Assembly: GCF_900176385.1 (NCBI RefSeq)
Contig: NZ_FWXN01000006.1
Location: 186,001-250,000, forward strand
DNA from: Janibacter indicus
GTDB lineage: Bacteria > Actinomycetota > Actinomycetes > Actinomycetales > Dermatophilaceae
Length of the DNA: 64,000 nucleotides
Reading direction: 5' to 3'
This document shows positions 33,055-41,180 of this stretch, one piece after another (the stretch's first letter is position 1; the number at the start of each line of letters is the position of its first letter). Below the pieces are notes generated by a model. It was not told the DNA's origin and made no database searches. It worked only from the letters and a program-made list of their open reading frames with translations. The translations under genes were made by a program, and so were the position numbers.

Positions 33055-35133
33055 ATGACCGCACCGCACCGCCGCACGAGGCGAGGGTTGATCCCCTTCG
33101 TCCTGCTCCTGCTCGTCGCCCTGCTCGGCGGCAGCGCCAGGGGGGCGGGAGCGGACCCGCAGCCCTGGTACGAGCAGAGCGACCCGCTGCCGGAGGACTC
33201 CGAGCTCGGCGTCACCGGGGCGCCGTTCACGGGGACCGGGCCGAAGGAAGAGGTGCGTGGCCTCATCGACGCGCACACGCACCTGATGTCCGACGAGGGC
33301 TTCGGCGGCGACATCGTCTGCGGCAAGACCTTCAGCGAGCTCGGCATCGAGGACGCCCTCACCGACTGCCACAGCCACGGCAGCGACGGCCGCACCGGCC
33401 TCATCGAGAACGTCACCCACCTCGAGGGCAAGGGGCCGCTCGACCCGCACGACACCGATCTCTACCCGACCTTCAAGGACGCCCCGAAGTGGTCCTCCCT
33501 CACCCACCAGCAGATGTACTACCGGTGGGTGGAGCGGGCCTGGCGCGGTGGCCAGCGGATCATGGTCGCCGACACGGTCAACAACTCCGTCCTGTGCTCG
33601 CTGCCGACCCAGGTCAACACCAGCTCGTGCAACGACATGGACGTCGTGCGTCGCCAGGTGAAGAAGACCAAGGAGCTCGAGGCCTTCGTCGACGCGCGCC
33701 ACGGCGGCCCGGGCAAGGGCTGGTTCCGCATCGCCTACTCGCCGGAGGAGGCCCGGCGCTATGTCGAGCAGGGCAAGATGGCCGTCATCCTCGGCATGGA
33801 GGTCTCCGCTCCCTTCGGCTGCGGCATGACCCTGGGCGTCTCGCACTGCTCCAAGGCCAAGATCGACGCCGGTCTCGACGAGGCCAAGAAGCTCGGGATC
33901 CGCTCGATGTACCTGTGCCACAAGTTCGACAACGCGCTGTGCGGGGTGCGCTTCGACTCCGGGACCCAGGGCATCGTCGTCAACGTCGGCAACTTCCTGA
34001 CGACCGGGCAGTTCTGGCAGGTGGAGCGGTGCCGGACGCAGCTGCACGACAACACCGTCGAGGGCGGGGTCATCCCGCCCAAGGTCGCCGAGCTCGTCCC
34101 CGGACAGGTGCTGCCGATCTACCCGGAGGGGCCGCACTGCAACCGGCGCGGGCTGACCTCGCTGGGCGAGTACGCCCTGCGCGGGATGATGGACCGCGAC
34201 CTCATGGTCGAGATCGACCACCAGAGCGTCAAGGCGGCCTCGCGGACGATGGAGATCCTCGAGTCCGAGGCCTACCCCGGCGTCATCTCGAGCCACTCGT
34301 GGATGGACAAGCACTTCACCGAGCGGGTCTACCGGCTCGGCGGGTTCATCACCCAGTACGGCCACGGTGCCGAGGAGTTCGTCGAGGAGGGGCACGCCGA
34401 GCGGCCGGTCCGGCAGAAGTACGACGTCGGCTACGGCTTCGGCATGGACATGAACGGCTTCGGCGGGACGCCGCCGCCCCGTGACGACGCGGCCGACACA
34501 CCGCTCGTCTACCCCTTCGCCCCCGTGACGGGCTCCGGGAGCGTCGACCGGCAGGTGACCGGTCAGCGGATCTGGGACTACAACCGGGACGGCGTCGCCC
34601 ACTACGGGATGGTCCCTGACTGGGTCGAGGACATGCGCAGCAACCACGGCACGGAGGGCCGGCAGGTCGTCGACGACCTGCTGCGCGGTCCCGAGTCCTA
34701 CCTGCGCACCTGGGCGGCGACGACCGGCTGGGAGCAGGGTGCCGACCTGACGAAGGGAGCGGTCGCCACCGCGAGCAGCACGGAGTGGAGCCTCACCGGC
34801 AAGCTGCGCCCCGGCAGTGCCATCGACGACGACGCCGCGACTCGCTGGTCGAGCCGGTGGGGCGACGACGCCTGGTGGGCGGTCGACCTCGGCACCCCGC
34901 GGATCGTGCGCCGGGTGAGCCTGGACCAGGAGGCCGCCCACGCCTCGCGCTACCGCGTGCAGACCAGCCTCGACGGGCAGTCGTGGACGACCGTGGCGAC
35001 GGTGACCGACGGCGACGGCGGGCTCGACACCCACACCATCGGCCCGACGTCCGCGCGGCACGTGCGGGTGGTCACCGACGAGCGGGCCACGACGTACGGC
35101 GTCTCGCTGCACGAGGTGCGGGTGACGAGCTAG
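33055..35133 (+). CDS. Secreted amidohydrolase/dipeptidase-like protein with C-terminal discoidin (F5/8C) domain
   Basis: 692 residues. A signal peptide (~1-31: RRTRRG, then a Leu-rich core ending GGSARGAGA) directs export. The catalytic part (~65-540) starts with LIDAHTHLMSDEG, a metal-binding HxH of the amidohydrolase TIM-barrel superfamily; EIDHQSVKAA and VISSHSWMDKHF are later candidate ligand strands, as in renal-dipeptidase-like enzymes. Several Cys suggest extracellular disulfides. Residues ~560-692 (GAVATASST, AIDDDAATRWSS, WWAVDLGTPRIVRRVSL, RVQTSLDGQSW) form an F5/8 type C / CBM32-like binding domain, so it likely binds a surface glycan. Substrate unknown. Confidence 0.85.
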   Translation: MTAPHRRTRRGLIPFVLLLLVALLGGSARGAGADPQPWYEQSDPLPEDSELGVTGAPFTGTGPKEEVRGLIDAHTHLMSDEGFGGDIVCGKTFSELGIEDALTDCHSHGSDGRTGLIENVTHLEGKGPLDPHDTDLYPTFKDAPKWSSLTHQQMYYRWVERAWRGGQRIMVADTVNNSVLCSLPTQVNTSSCNDMDVVRRQVKKTKELEAFVDARHGGPGKGWFRIAYSPEEARRYVEQGKMAVILGMEVSAPFGCGMTLGVSHCSKAKIDAGLDEAKKLGIRSMYLCHKFDNALCGVRFDSGTQGIVVNVGNFLTTGQFWQVERCRTQLHDNTVEGGVIPPKVAELVPGQVLPIYPEGPHCNRRGLTSLGEYALRGMMDRDLMVEIDHQSVKAASRTMEILESEAYPGVISSHSWMDKHFTERVYRLGGFITQYGHGAEEFVEEGHAERPVRQKYDVGYGFGMDMNGFGGTPPPRDDAADTPLVYPFAPVTGSGSVDRQVTGQRIWDYNRDGVAHYGMVPDWVEDMRSNHGTEGRQVVDDLLRGPESYLRTWAATTGWEQGADLTKGAVATASSTEWSLTGKLRPGSAIDDDAATRWSSRWGDDAWWAVDLGTPRIVRRVSLDQEAAHASRYRVQTSLDGQSWTTVATVTDGDGGLDTHTIGPTSARHVRVVTDERATTYGVSLHEVRVTS

Positions 35134-35155
35134 GTCGCCGGGTCTCGACCACCGT

Positions 35156-35186
35156 GGCCGGGGGAGTGCTCCCCAGTGCCCCGGCC
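35156..35186. terminator. GC hairpin overlapping promoter site C
   Basis: GGCCGGGG (35156-35163) pairs with CCCCGGCC (35179-35186), and GGAG/CTCC lies inside. May end the amidohydrolase transcript; it overlaps the GGGGAGTGCTCCCC palindrome, so the two roles cannot be separated by eye. Confidence 0.4.
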
Positions 35187-35204
35187 CCGGTGACTCCGTA
35201 GAGT
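35161..35204 (+). promoter_or_regulatory. Promoter with GGGGAGTGCTCCCC palindrome (site C)
   Basis: GGGGAGTGCTCCCC at 35161-35174; -10-like TAGAGT at 35199-35204, 24 nt later; start of the MoxR gene 40 nt further on. Same layout as sites at 18784 and 28833. Confidence 0.5.
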
Positions 35205-35243
35205 GGCGCCGTCACCACGGACACCACAGCGAAGGGGAGCGAC

Positions 35244-36236
35244 GTGCCGCCCACGAGCAGGATCAGCAAGGACCAGCTGGAGCGGGCCCGGAGCCTCGTC
35301 GCCTCGGTCGACAAGGGCTTCGAGTCCAAGGTCGTCGGCCAGCGACGGCTGCGCGAGACCCTCCTCATCGGTCTGCTCACAGGCGGTCACGTGCTGCTGG
35401 AGTCGGTGCCCGGCCTGGCCAAGACGACGGCCGCGCACGCGCTCGCGACGGCCATCGGTGGCTCCTTCAAGCGAATCCAGTGCACCCCCGACCTGCTGCC
35501 GAGCGACATCGTCGGCACCCAGGTCTACGACGCCAGCCAGGGCAAGTTCGTCACCCAGCTCGGCCCCGTGCACGCCAACTTCGTCCTGCTCGACGAGATC
35601 AACCGCAGCTCGGCCAAGACGCAGTCGGCGATGCTCGAGGCGATGCAGGAGCGGCAGACCTCCATCGGCGGCCAGGTCTTCAAGGTGCCCGAGCCCTTCC
35701 TCGTCCTCGCGACGCAGAACCCCATCGAGCAGGAGGGCACCTACGTCCTGCCCGAGGCCCAGCTCGACCGCTTCATGCTCAAGGACCTGCTCGACTACCC
35801 CAGCCCGGCCGAGGAGGCCGAGGTCGTGCGCCGCATCGACGCCGGCGTCTTCGAGCAGCCCGAGCGGGCGATGATCGACATCGCCGACGCCCGCGAGCTG
35901 CAGCGTCTGGCGGGGTCGGTCTACCTCGACAAGGCGATCCTCGACTACATCACCTTCCTCGTGGCGGCGACCCGCACCCCGCACAAGGTCATGCCCCCGG
36001 AGCTGGCCCGCTACGTCGAGATCGGCGCCAGCCCGCGAGCCTCGATCGCCTTCGCCAAGGCCGCCCGGGCCGCCGCGCTCCTCCAGGCGCGCGACCACGT
36101 CATCCCCGAGGACGTGCGCCACCTGGCCCATCGCGTCCTGCGCCACCGCGTGCTCCTCACCTACGAGGCCACCGCCGACGACGTGCGCGTCGAGACGATC
36201 ATCGACGCCATCGTGCGCTCCGTGCGCACCCCGTAA
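35244..36236 (+). CDS. MoxR-family AAA+ ATPase (second copy)
   Basis: 330 residues, GTG after GAAGGGGAG. Walker A in SVPGLAKTT (the GLAKT variant usual in MoxR proper), LLDEINRSSAKTQSA, LATQNPIEQEGTY and LPEAQLDRF. It heads a tight operon MoxR-DUF58-(DUF4381-like)-VWA-VWA-small membrane protein, the classical arrangement in which MoxR acts as a chaperone for VWA metal-binding proteins. It shares the family but only moderate similarity with the MoxR encoded at 9485, which belongs to the transglutaminase type of module. Confidence 0.95.
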   Translation: MPPTSRISKDQLERARSLVASVDKGFESKVVGQRRLRETLLIGLLTGGHVLLESVPGLAKTTAAHALATAIGGSFKRIQCTPDLLPSDIVGTQVYDASQGKFVTQLGPVHANFVLLDEINRSSAKTQSAMLEAMQERQTSIGGQVFKVPEPFLVLATQNPIEQEGTYVLPEAQLDRFMLKDLLDYPSPAEEAEVVRRIDAGVFEQPERAMIDIADARELQRLAGSVYLDKAILDYITFLVAATRTPHKVMPPELARYVEIGASPRASIAFAKAARAAALLQARDHVIPEDVRHLAHRVLRHRVLLTYEATADDVRVETIIDAIVRSVRTP

Positions 36237-36243
36237 GGACGTC

Positions 36244-37125
36244 ATGACGCGTCTGGTCCACAAGGTCAAGGGCAAGCTGTCGATCCACGTCCGACGCCGG
36301 TCGGTCGCGCTGCTCGACGGCGGCTACGCCTCTGTCCACAAGGGCCGCTCGATGGACTTCGACGACCTGCGCGAGTACGCGGTCGGCGACGACATCCGGG
36401 ACATCGACTGGAAGGCATCGGCCCGGCACGGCTCGATGCTCATCAAGCGTTATGTCGCCGAACGCCACTTCTCGCTCATCATCGTCATGCCCGCCGGCCG
36501 GGAGATGGCCGCGACGGCCGCCGGTGGTGAGCCCAAGCGCGACATCGCCGTCCTCGCCGCCGGGGTCCTGGGCTGGCTCGCGATCCGGCACGGCGACGAC
36601 GTCGCGATGATCAGCGGTGCCCCCGGACGCATCCACGCGACCCGCGCCCGCAGCTCCGAGGGTCACCTCGAGCACCTGCTGCAGGAGACCCTGGCGCGCT
36701 CGCAACCGGACTCGCCCTCCTCGGACCTGCCCGGGCTCCTGCGGCACATCACCCGCAACGTCAAGGGCCGCAAGGTGCTGCTCGTCGTCGCCGACGACGG
36801 CGTCGAGCCCGCCGAGGTCGAGGACACGCTGCGCTCCCTTCGCCTGCGGCACGAGGTGATCTGGGTCGACGTCGCCGACCTCGACCCGCTCGGGGTCGAC
36901 CCCGAGACCCTCGTGCGCGATGTGGCCGTCGACCACCCGCTGCCCGACCTGCTGCTCTCCGACCGGGAGCTCGCGGCCGCCTTCACCCGGTCCGAGAGCA
37001 CCCGCCGCCACGACATCGAGGCGATGCTGCGGCGCACCGACGTCTCGTCGGCCCGCGCCGGTCACACCGACGAGGTCGTCCCGATGATCGTCAAGATGCT
37101 CGAGAGGAGGCGTCGTGGACGCTGA
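36244..37125 (+). CDS. DUF58 protein (BatA-operon type)
   Basis: 293 residues. DFDDLREYAVGDDIRDIDWKASARHGSMLIKRY is the DUF58 core, followed by a VWA-like fold (SLIIVMPAGREM, KVLLVVADDGVEPAEVED). No transmembrane helices, unlike the DUF58 protein of the ESX locus. It starts 8 nt after the MoxR stop and overlaps the next gene by 11 nt. Confidence 0.92.
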   Translation: MTRLVHKVKGKLSIHVRRRSVALLDGGYASVHKGRSMDFDDLREYAVGDDIRDIDWKASARHGSMLIKRYVAERHFSLIIVMPAGREMAATAAGGEPKRDIAVLAAGVLGWLAIRHGDDVAMISGAPGRIHATRARSSEGHLEHLLQETLARSQPDSPSSDLPGLLRHITRNVKGRKVLLVVADDGVEPAEVEDTLRSLRLRHEVIWVDVADLDPLGVDPETLVRDVAVDHPLPDLLLSDRELAAAFTRSESTRRHDIEAMLRRTDVSSARAGHTDEVVPMIVKMLERRRRGR

Positions 37126-37588
37126 CCCGATCTACCTCGAGCCGCAGGGCTACTCGGTCATCTGGCCCGTGCTCGGCTTCTTCATCATCTTCGGGCTGCT
37201 CGTGTGGGCCGTGTGGATCTGGCTGCTCACCCGCGCCCCCGAGTCCGAGGGAGGCTCCGGCTCGCTGCCGCCCGCCGCGCTGCTCAAGCTGCGCCGCGAC
37301 GCCCTCGCCCGGATCGACAAGGTCGAGGCGGCGGTCGCCGCCAAGAAGACCTCGCCGCGCGCCGGTCACCACGAGCTGTCGCAGATCGTGCGCGGCTTCG
37401 TCAGCAAGGCGAGCGGGCTCAAGGCCGAGACGATGACCGCCGCCGACCTGCGTGAGCGAGGTCCGGCGCACCTGGCCCAGCTCATCGAGGAGTACTACCC
37501 GCGGCAGTTCGGTCAGGCCGAGGCCGACCCGCCGAGCTTCGCCCGCTCCGCCAAGGCCGCGCGTGACGTCGTCGGGGGGTGGTCGTGA
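37115..37588 (+). CDS. Single-pass membrane protein, DUF4381-like
   Basis: 157 residues, GTG start inside the end of the DUF58 gene, after GAGGAGGCG. One transmembrane helix (~14-38: VIWPVLGFFIIFGLLVWAVWIW) is followed by a cytosolic helical region (ALLKLRRDALARIDKVEAAV, HHELSQIVRGFV). Its position between DUF58 and VWA genes and the short anchor-plus-helix architecture match DUF4381/BatD-associated proteins. The stop overlaps the next ATG by one base. Confidence 0.8.
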   Translation: MDADPIYLEPQGYSVIWPVLGFFIIFGLLVWAVWIWLLTRAPESEGGSGSLPPAALLKLRRDALARIDKVEAAVAAKKTSPRAGHHELSQIVRGFVSKASGLKAETMTAADLRERGPAHLAQLIEEYYPRQFGQAEADPPSFARSAKAARDVVGGWS

Positions 37589-38571
37589 TGGGTCTGGCCT
37601 TCTGGTGGCTCACCCTGCTCCTGGTCCTCGCCGTCCTCGCGGTTGCCGGCCTCGGCTGGTGGCGCGCCGGGCGCGACACCGCCGCCCGCGACGCGGTGCT
37701 CGTCGCCCACTCACGGCGACTGACCCGGCTGCCGGCCTACCGCGCCGCGATCGGGCGGCAGAAGGTGCGCCTCGCGAGCATCGCCGCGCTGCTGGCCGTC
37801 GTGCTCCTGCCGCTCGCCGTCGCCGCCGGTCGCCCCGGTACGACCGAGACGATCGACCCGGAGAAGAACAACCGCGACATCATGCTCTGCCTCGACGTCT
37901 CCGGCTCGATGTACTCGACCGACCGGGCCGTGCTCGAGAACTTCTCCGAGATCGTCAAGAGCTTCCGTGGCGAGCGGATCGGGCTGGTGCTCTTCAACAA
38001 CCAGGCCGTCACCGCCTTCCCGCTCACCGACGACTACGACCTCGTCTCGGAGCAGCTGGCCGGCTACGCCGAGGGCTTCACGCTCTTCGGCGGCAGCGAG
38101 TACGACCCGACCTCGGGCACCTTCAACGAGCGCATCCTCGCCAGCTCGCTCGTGCCCGATGGACTCGCCAGCTGTGTGCAGAACTTCGACCACGCCGAGG
38201 AGGACCGCCCTCGCGCGATCATCCTCGGCACCGACAACGACGTGCACGGCGACGGGGTCTACACCCTCGACGAGGCGACCGAGCTGGCCAAGGAGCGCAA
38301 GATCCGCGTTTACGCGCTCAACCCGCTCGCCATCGGCAGCGACCACACCGAGCTCTCGGCCGCGACCGAGGAGACCGGGGGCCGGACCTGGGGGCTCGAC
38401 CAGCCCGGGGCGACCGAAGAGGTGACCAAGAACATCGAGAAGCTCGAGGCCGCCCGGCTGCCCGATGTCGCGCCGGTCCATGTCCGCACCGACCTGCCGC
38501 GGGTGTGGCTCGTGCTCAGCCTCATCGGCCTGGTCGTGCTCTACCCGCTGCTGTGGAGGTGGCGCCGATGA
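37588..38571 (+). CDS. VWA-domain membrane protein (BatA-like)
   Basis: 327 residues. ATG 37588 overlaps the upstream stop; GTG 37579 or 37585 is less likely. Two N-terminal helices (~5-24 and ~63-82) flank a short loop, the VWA domain (~95-285) has an intact MIDAS (LCLDVSGSM, then a later Thr and Asp), and a C-terminal helix (~308-325) ends in WRWRR. This helix-helix-VWA-helix form is typical of BatA. The end overlaps the start of the second VWA gene (ATGA). Confidence 0.92.
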   Translation: MGLAFWWLTLLLVLAVLAVAGLGWWRAGRDTAARDAVLVAHSRRLTRLPAYRAAIGRQKVRLASIAALLAVVLLPLAVAAGRPGTTETIDPEKNNRDIMLCLDVSGSMYSTDRAVLENFSEIVKSFRGERIGLVLFNNQAVTAFPLTDDYDLVSEQLAGYAEGFTLFGGSEYDPTSGTFNERILASSLVPDGLASCVQNFDHAEEDRPRAIILGTDNDVHGDGVYTLDEATELAKERKIRVYALNPLAIGSDHTELSAATEETGGRTWGLDQPGATEEVTKNIEKLEAARLPDVAPVHVRTDLPRVWLVLSLIGLVVLYPLLWRWRR

Positions 38572-39551
38572 GCTGGCACCCTGTCCTGCCCTGGCCAATC
38601 GTCGTCGTCCTCGGGCTGCTCCTCGTCGGCTTCACCCTGTGGCGCCTGCTCGTCGACTCCCACCACCGGGTGCGCTGGGGGCTGCGGCTCGCGACCGCCG
38701 TGGCGATGGTCGTCGCCCTCATGGGCCCGGCCGTCAACGGCGCGATCGCCCGTCAGGCCGCCTCCGACGTCAGCGTCTTCTTCGTCGTCGACACGACGAC
38801 CTCGGCGATGGCGCGCGACCACAACGGTGACAAGACCCGCCTCGAGGGCTATCGCGAGGACATGGCCAAGATCCAGGAGGAGATGCCCGGGGCACGCTTC
38901 GCCATCATCACCTTCGACTACACCGCCCGCGTGACGATGCCGCTCACGACCGACACCAATGCGCTGAAGACGGCCGCCAACAACCTCCGGGCCGAGAACA
39001 GCCTCTACTCCGGCGGGTCGTCGGTGACCGTCGCCCAGGAGCGGCTGAAGCTCACCCTCGAGGGGGCCAAGGAGCGCCAGCCCGAGCGCTCGCGCGTCGT
39101 CTTCTACCTCGGCGACGGCGAGCAGACCGCGAGCGAGGAGCCGACCCCCTTCGACCTGGGTGACCTCGTCGACGGTGGCGCCGTCCTCGGCTACGGGACC
39201 GAGGCGGGCGGCCGGATGGCGTCGACCTCGGCGGACGGCACGACCGGTGAGGACATCAAGGACAGCCAGGGCAACCCCGGCGTCAGCAAGATCGACGAGA
39301 AGCAGCTCGAGGAGATCGCCGACCAGCTCGGCGTGCCCTACACCCACCGCGCCGGCGGCGACATCGCCCCGGCCCTCGAGGACGCCGACCCCGGCACGAC
39401 GGTCGAAGGGGAGGGCGCGGCCATCGAGACCTACACCTCGCTCATCTGGGTCTTCGCCCTGCTCATGTCGCTGCTGCTGCTCATCGACCTCTTCGTCACC
39501 ACGCGCGAGATCGGCCGACTGCGGCGGGTCGAGGCAGGAGGCACGCCATGA
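38568..39551 (+). CDS. VWA-domain membrane protein (BatB-like)
   Basis: 327 residues, ATG 38568 overlapping the upstream stop. Two N-terminal helices, then a VWA domain whose MIDAS reads VVDTTTSAM (D-x-T-x-S, Thr in place of the first Ser). VVFYLGDGEQT is a later MIDAS strand. A final helix (~292-312) ends the protein. It forms a pair with the VWA protein encoded upstream. It ends with an ATGA overlap to the next gene. Confidence 0.9.
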   Translation: MSWHPVLPWPIVVVLGLLLVGFTLWRLLVDSHHRVRWGLRLATAVAMVVALMGPAVNGAIARQAASDVSVFFVVDTTTSAMARDHNGDKTRLEGYREDMAKIQEEMPGARFAIITFDYTARVTMPLTTDTNALKTAANNLRAENSLYSGGSSVTVAQERLKLTLEGAKERQPERSRVVFYLGDGEQTASEEPTPFDLGDLVDGGAVLGYGTEAGGRMASTSADGTTGEDIKDSQGNPGVSKIDEKQLEEIADQLGVPYTHRAGGDIAPALEDADPGTTVEGEGAAIETYTSLIWVFALLMSLLLLIDLFVTTREIGRLRRVEAGGTP

Positions 39552-40288
39552 CGGCACCCATCGAGCCGCGGCTGCGGCGCCGCCGCCGGATGATCCTCGC
39601 GACCATCCTCCCGGCGATCGTCCTGGTCGTCCTGGCCATCCGCTTCCTCACCCTGCCCGTCTTCATCGGGCAGGCGCAGGACGCCCACGGCGGCGACGAC
39701 GGCCCCGGCATGGTCAAGGCGGCCGACCGCCTCCACCCGCTCAACATCGTCGAGCGGTGGCGGGCGCCCTTCGTCGAGGGGACCGGCAAGTCGATCGACG
39801 GTGACCTCGAGGGCGGCCGGGCCGACCTCGAGACCGCGCTGGATCGCACCAAGAACCCGCAGGACGACTGCACGGTGCGCACCAACCTCGTCATCACGAT
39901 CTCCCAGCAGGCCGATGCCGCCAAGGAGGCCGGTGACGAGGACGAGGAGAAGTCGCTGGCCGAGGAAGCCCTGAAGCTCATCGAGGAGGGCCCCGAGGGC
40001 TGTCTCGACGGCAGCGACGACGGCAACGGCGGTGAGGCCGGCCGCAAGCAGCAGGAGCAGAAGGACAAGCTCGAGGAGCAGACCGGCAGGTCCCAGCCCG
40101 AGGAGCCGCAGGAGCCCGAGGACAAGGGCGACGACGGCGAGGGCGAGGACGAGGAGAAGAAGGACCCGAAGCAGAAGGAGCTCGAGGAGCGCAACCAGCA
40201 GGGTCAGCGCCAGTCCGAGACCGACCGCCGCGAGGAAGAGGGCGAGGAGAAGGGCAGCTCCGGCGCCGGCGTCGATAAGCCCTGGTGA
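39548..40288 (+). CDS. Membrane-anchored acidic helical protein (last gene of the MoxR/VWA operon)
   Basis: 246 residues. A basic start (RLRRRRR) and one transmembrane helix (~15-37), then a compact domain of ~90 residues (GKSIDGDLEGGRADLETALDRT, two Cys) and a highly charged Glu/Lys/Gln tail of ~100 residues, probably coiled or disordered (EEKKDPKQKELEERNQQ). Position corresponds to the TPR protein BatC/BatE of other operons, but no clear TPR repeat is seen. The last codons lie in an 18-bp tandem duplication (40277-40312). Confidence 0.8.
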   Translation: MTAPIEPRLRRRRRMILATILPAIVLVVLAIRFLTLPVFIGQAQDAHGGDDGPGMVKAADRLHPLNIVERWRAPFVEGTGKSIDGDLEGGRADLETALDRTKNPQDDCTVRTNLVITISQQADAAKEAGDEDEEKSLAEEALKLIEEGPEGCLDGSDDGNGGEAGRKQQEQKDKLEEQTGRSQPEEPQEPEDKGDDGEGEDEEKKDPKQKELEERNQQGQRQSETDRREEEGEEKGSSGAGVDKPW

Positions 40289-40312
40289 CTCAGCAAGCCC
40301 TGGTGACTCAGC
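40277..40312. repeat. 18-bp exact tandem duplication at a convergent gene junction
   Basis: AAGCCCTGGTGACTCAGC occurs twice head to tail (40277-40294, 40295-40312). The first copy carries the TGA of the plus gene and the second carries the stop of the minus-strand GntR gene. A very similar 20-bp duplication around TGACTCAG is at 58315. Confidence 0.9.
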
Positions 40313-41048
40313 GCTCGTCGAGCATGAGGTCGATGGTGTAGTCCTCGGCGCGGTAGGCGTGGTCGCCGAACTCGATGGCGGCCCCCGAGGCGTCGAAGGC
40401 CATGCGGGTCATCGTCAGCACCGGCTGGCCGGAGCGCAGCCCGAGCGCCCGCCGCTCGGCGGCCGTCGGCATGCGCGCACCGATCGACTGGCGCGCGACG
40501 ACCGGCTTGACCCCCCGCTTGCGCAGCAGCGCGTAGAGCCCCTGGGCCTCGAGGCTCTCGAGGGTGATCTCGGCGTGGGCCGGCGGCAGCCAGTTGTGCA
40601 TGATCGCCAGCGGCTGGTCGCCGGCGGAGCGCACCCGCACCACCGAGAGCATCTCGGTGTCGGCCGCGAGGTCGAGTGCCGCGGCGGCCCGCTCGTCGGT
40701 GCGCATCTCCATCTCGATGACGCTCGTGCGCGGCTCGCGCCCCTCGGCCTCGAGGTCGTCGAAGAGCGAGGACAGCCGGGCCTTGCGGTGCACCTTGCGG
40801 TTGGCGACGGTCGTGCCCAGCCCCCGGCGGCGCACGAGCAGCCCCTGGTCGACCATCTCCTGGATCGCCCGGCGGACGGTCGGCCGGGAGAGCGAGAGGC
40901 GCCCCGCGAGGGCGACCTCGTTTTCGAAAGGGTCGCCGGGCTCGAGGCGTCCGTCGTCGATCGCGGCGGTCAGCTGCTCGGCGAGCTGGTGGTACAGCGG
41001 CACCGGGGACTCCCGGTCGATGACCACCTCGAGCTGCATCGCTGACAT
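40308..41048 (-). CDS. iolR: GntR/HutC-family regulator, probable inositol regulator (IolR-like)
   Basis: 246 residues from ATG 41048 (MSAMQLEV); starts at 41039 and 41084 are also possible. N-terminal GntR winged helix (PVPLYHQLAEQLTAAIDDGRLEPGDPF, LSRPTVRRAIQEMVDQGLLVRR) and C-terminal UTRA ligand domain (MLSVVRVRSAGDQPLAIMHNWLPP, RAEDYTIDLML). It is divergent from the inositol catabolic operon, and a site matching the published Corynebacterium GntR-type IolR motif lies between them, so inositol-responsive repression is inferred. The symbol is by analogy. Confidence 0.85.
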   Translation of the reverse strand: MSAMQLEVVIDRESPVPLYHQLAEQLTAAIDDGRLEPGDPFENEVALAGRLSLSRPTVRRAIQEMVDQGLLVRRRGLGTTVANRKVHRKARLSSLFDDLEAEGREPRTSVIEMEMRTDERAAAALDLAADTEMLSVVRVRSAGDQPLAIMHNWLPPAHAEITLESLEAQGLYALLRKRGVKPVVARQSIGARMPTAAERRALGLRSGQPVLTMTRMAFDASGAAIEFGDHAYRAEDYTIDLMLDER

Positions 41049-41089
41049 GGTCGGAGCATACGCGGCGGGGTGCATGACAGCCATACGTC

Positions 41090-41115
41090 AGTATGTCCTG
41101 ACAAACTGTTGACAG
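41090..41115. promoter_or_regulatory. IolR-like operator of the inositol operon
   Basis: TGTCCTGACA at 41094-41103 within AGTATGTCCTGACAAA; CTGTTGACAG (41106-41115) is a second short palindrome. It matches KGWCHTRACA, which I recall as the C. glutamicum IolR consensus. The same frame AGTATGTnnnGACAAA recurs before iolA at 52130. Confidence 0.55.
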
Positions 41116-41180
41116 GCGTGTGGGCGTGGGGAAGAGTGACCCGCACACCCCGCACGAACCACGCAAAGGAGCGTCCCCGG

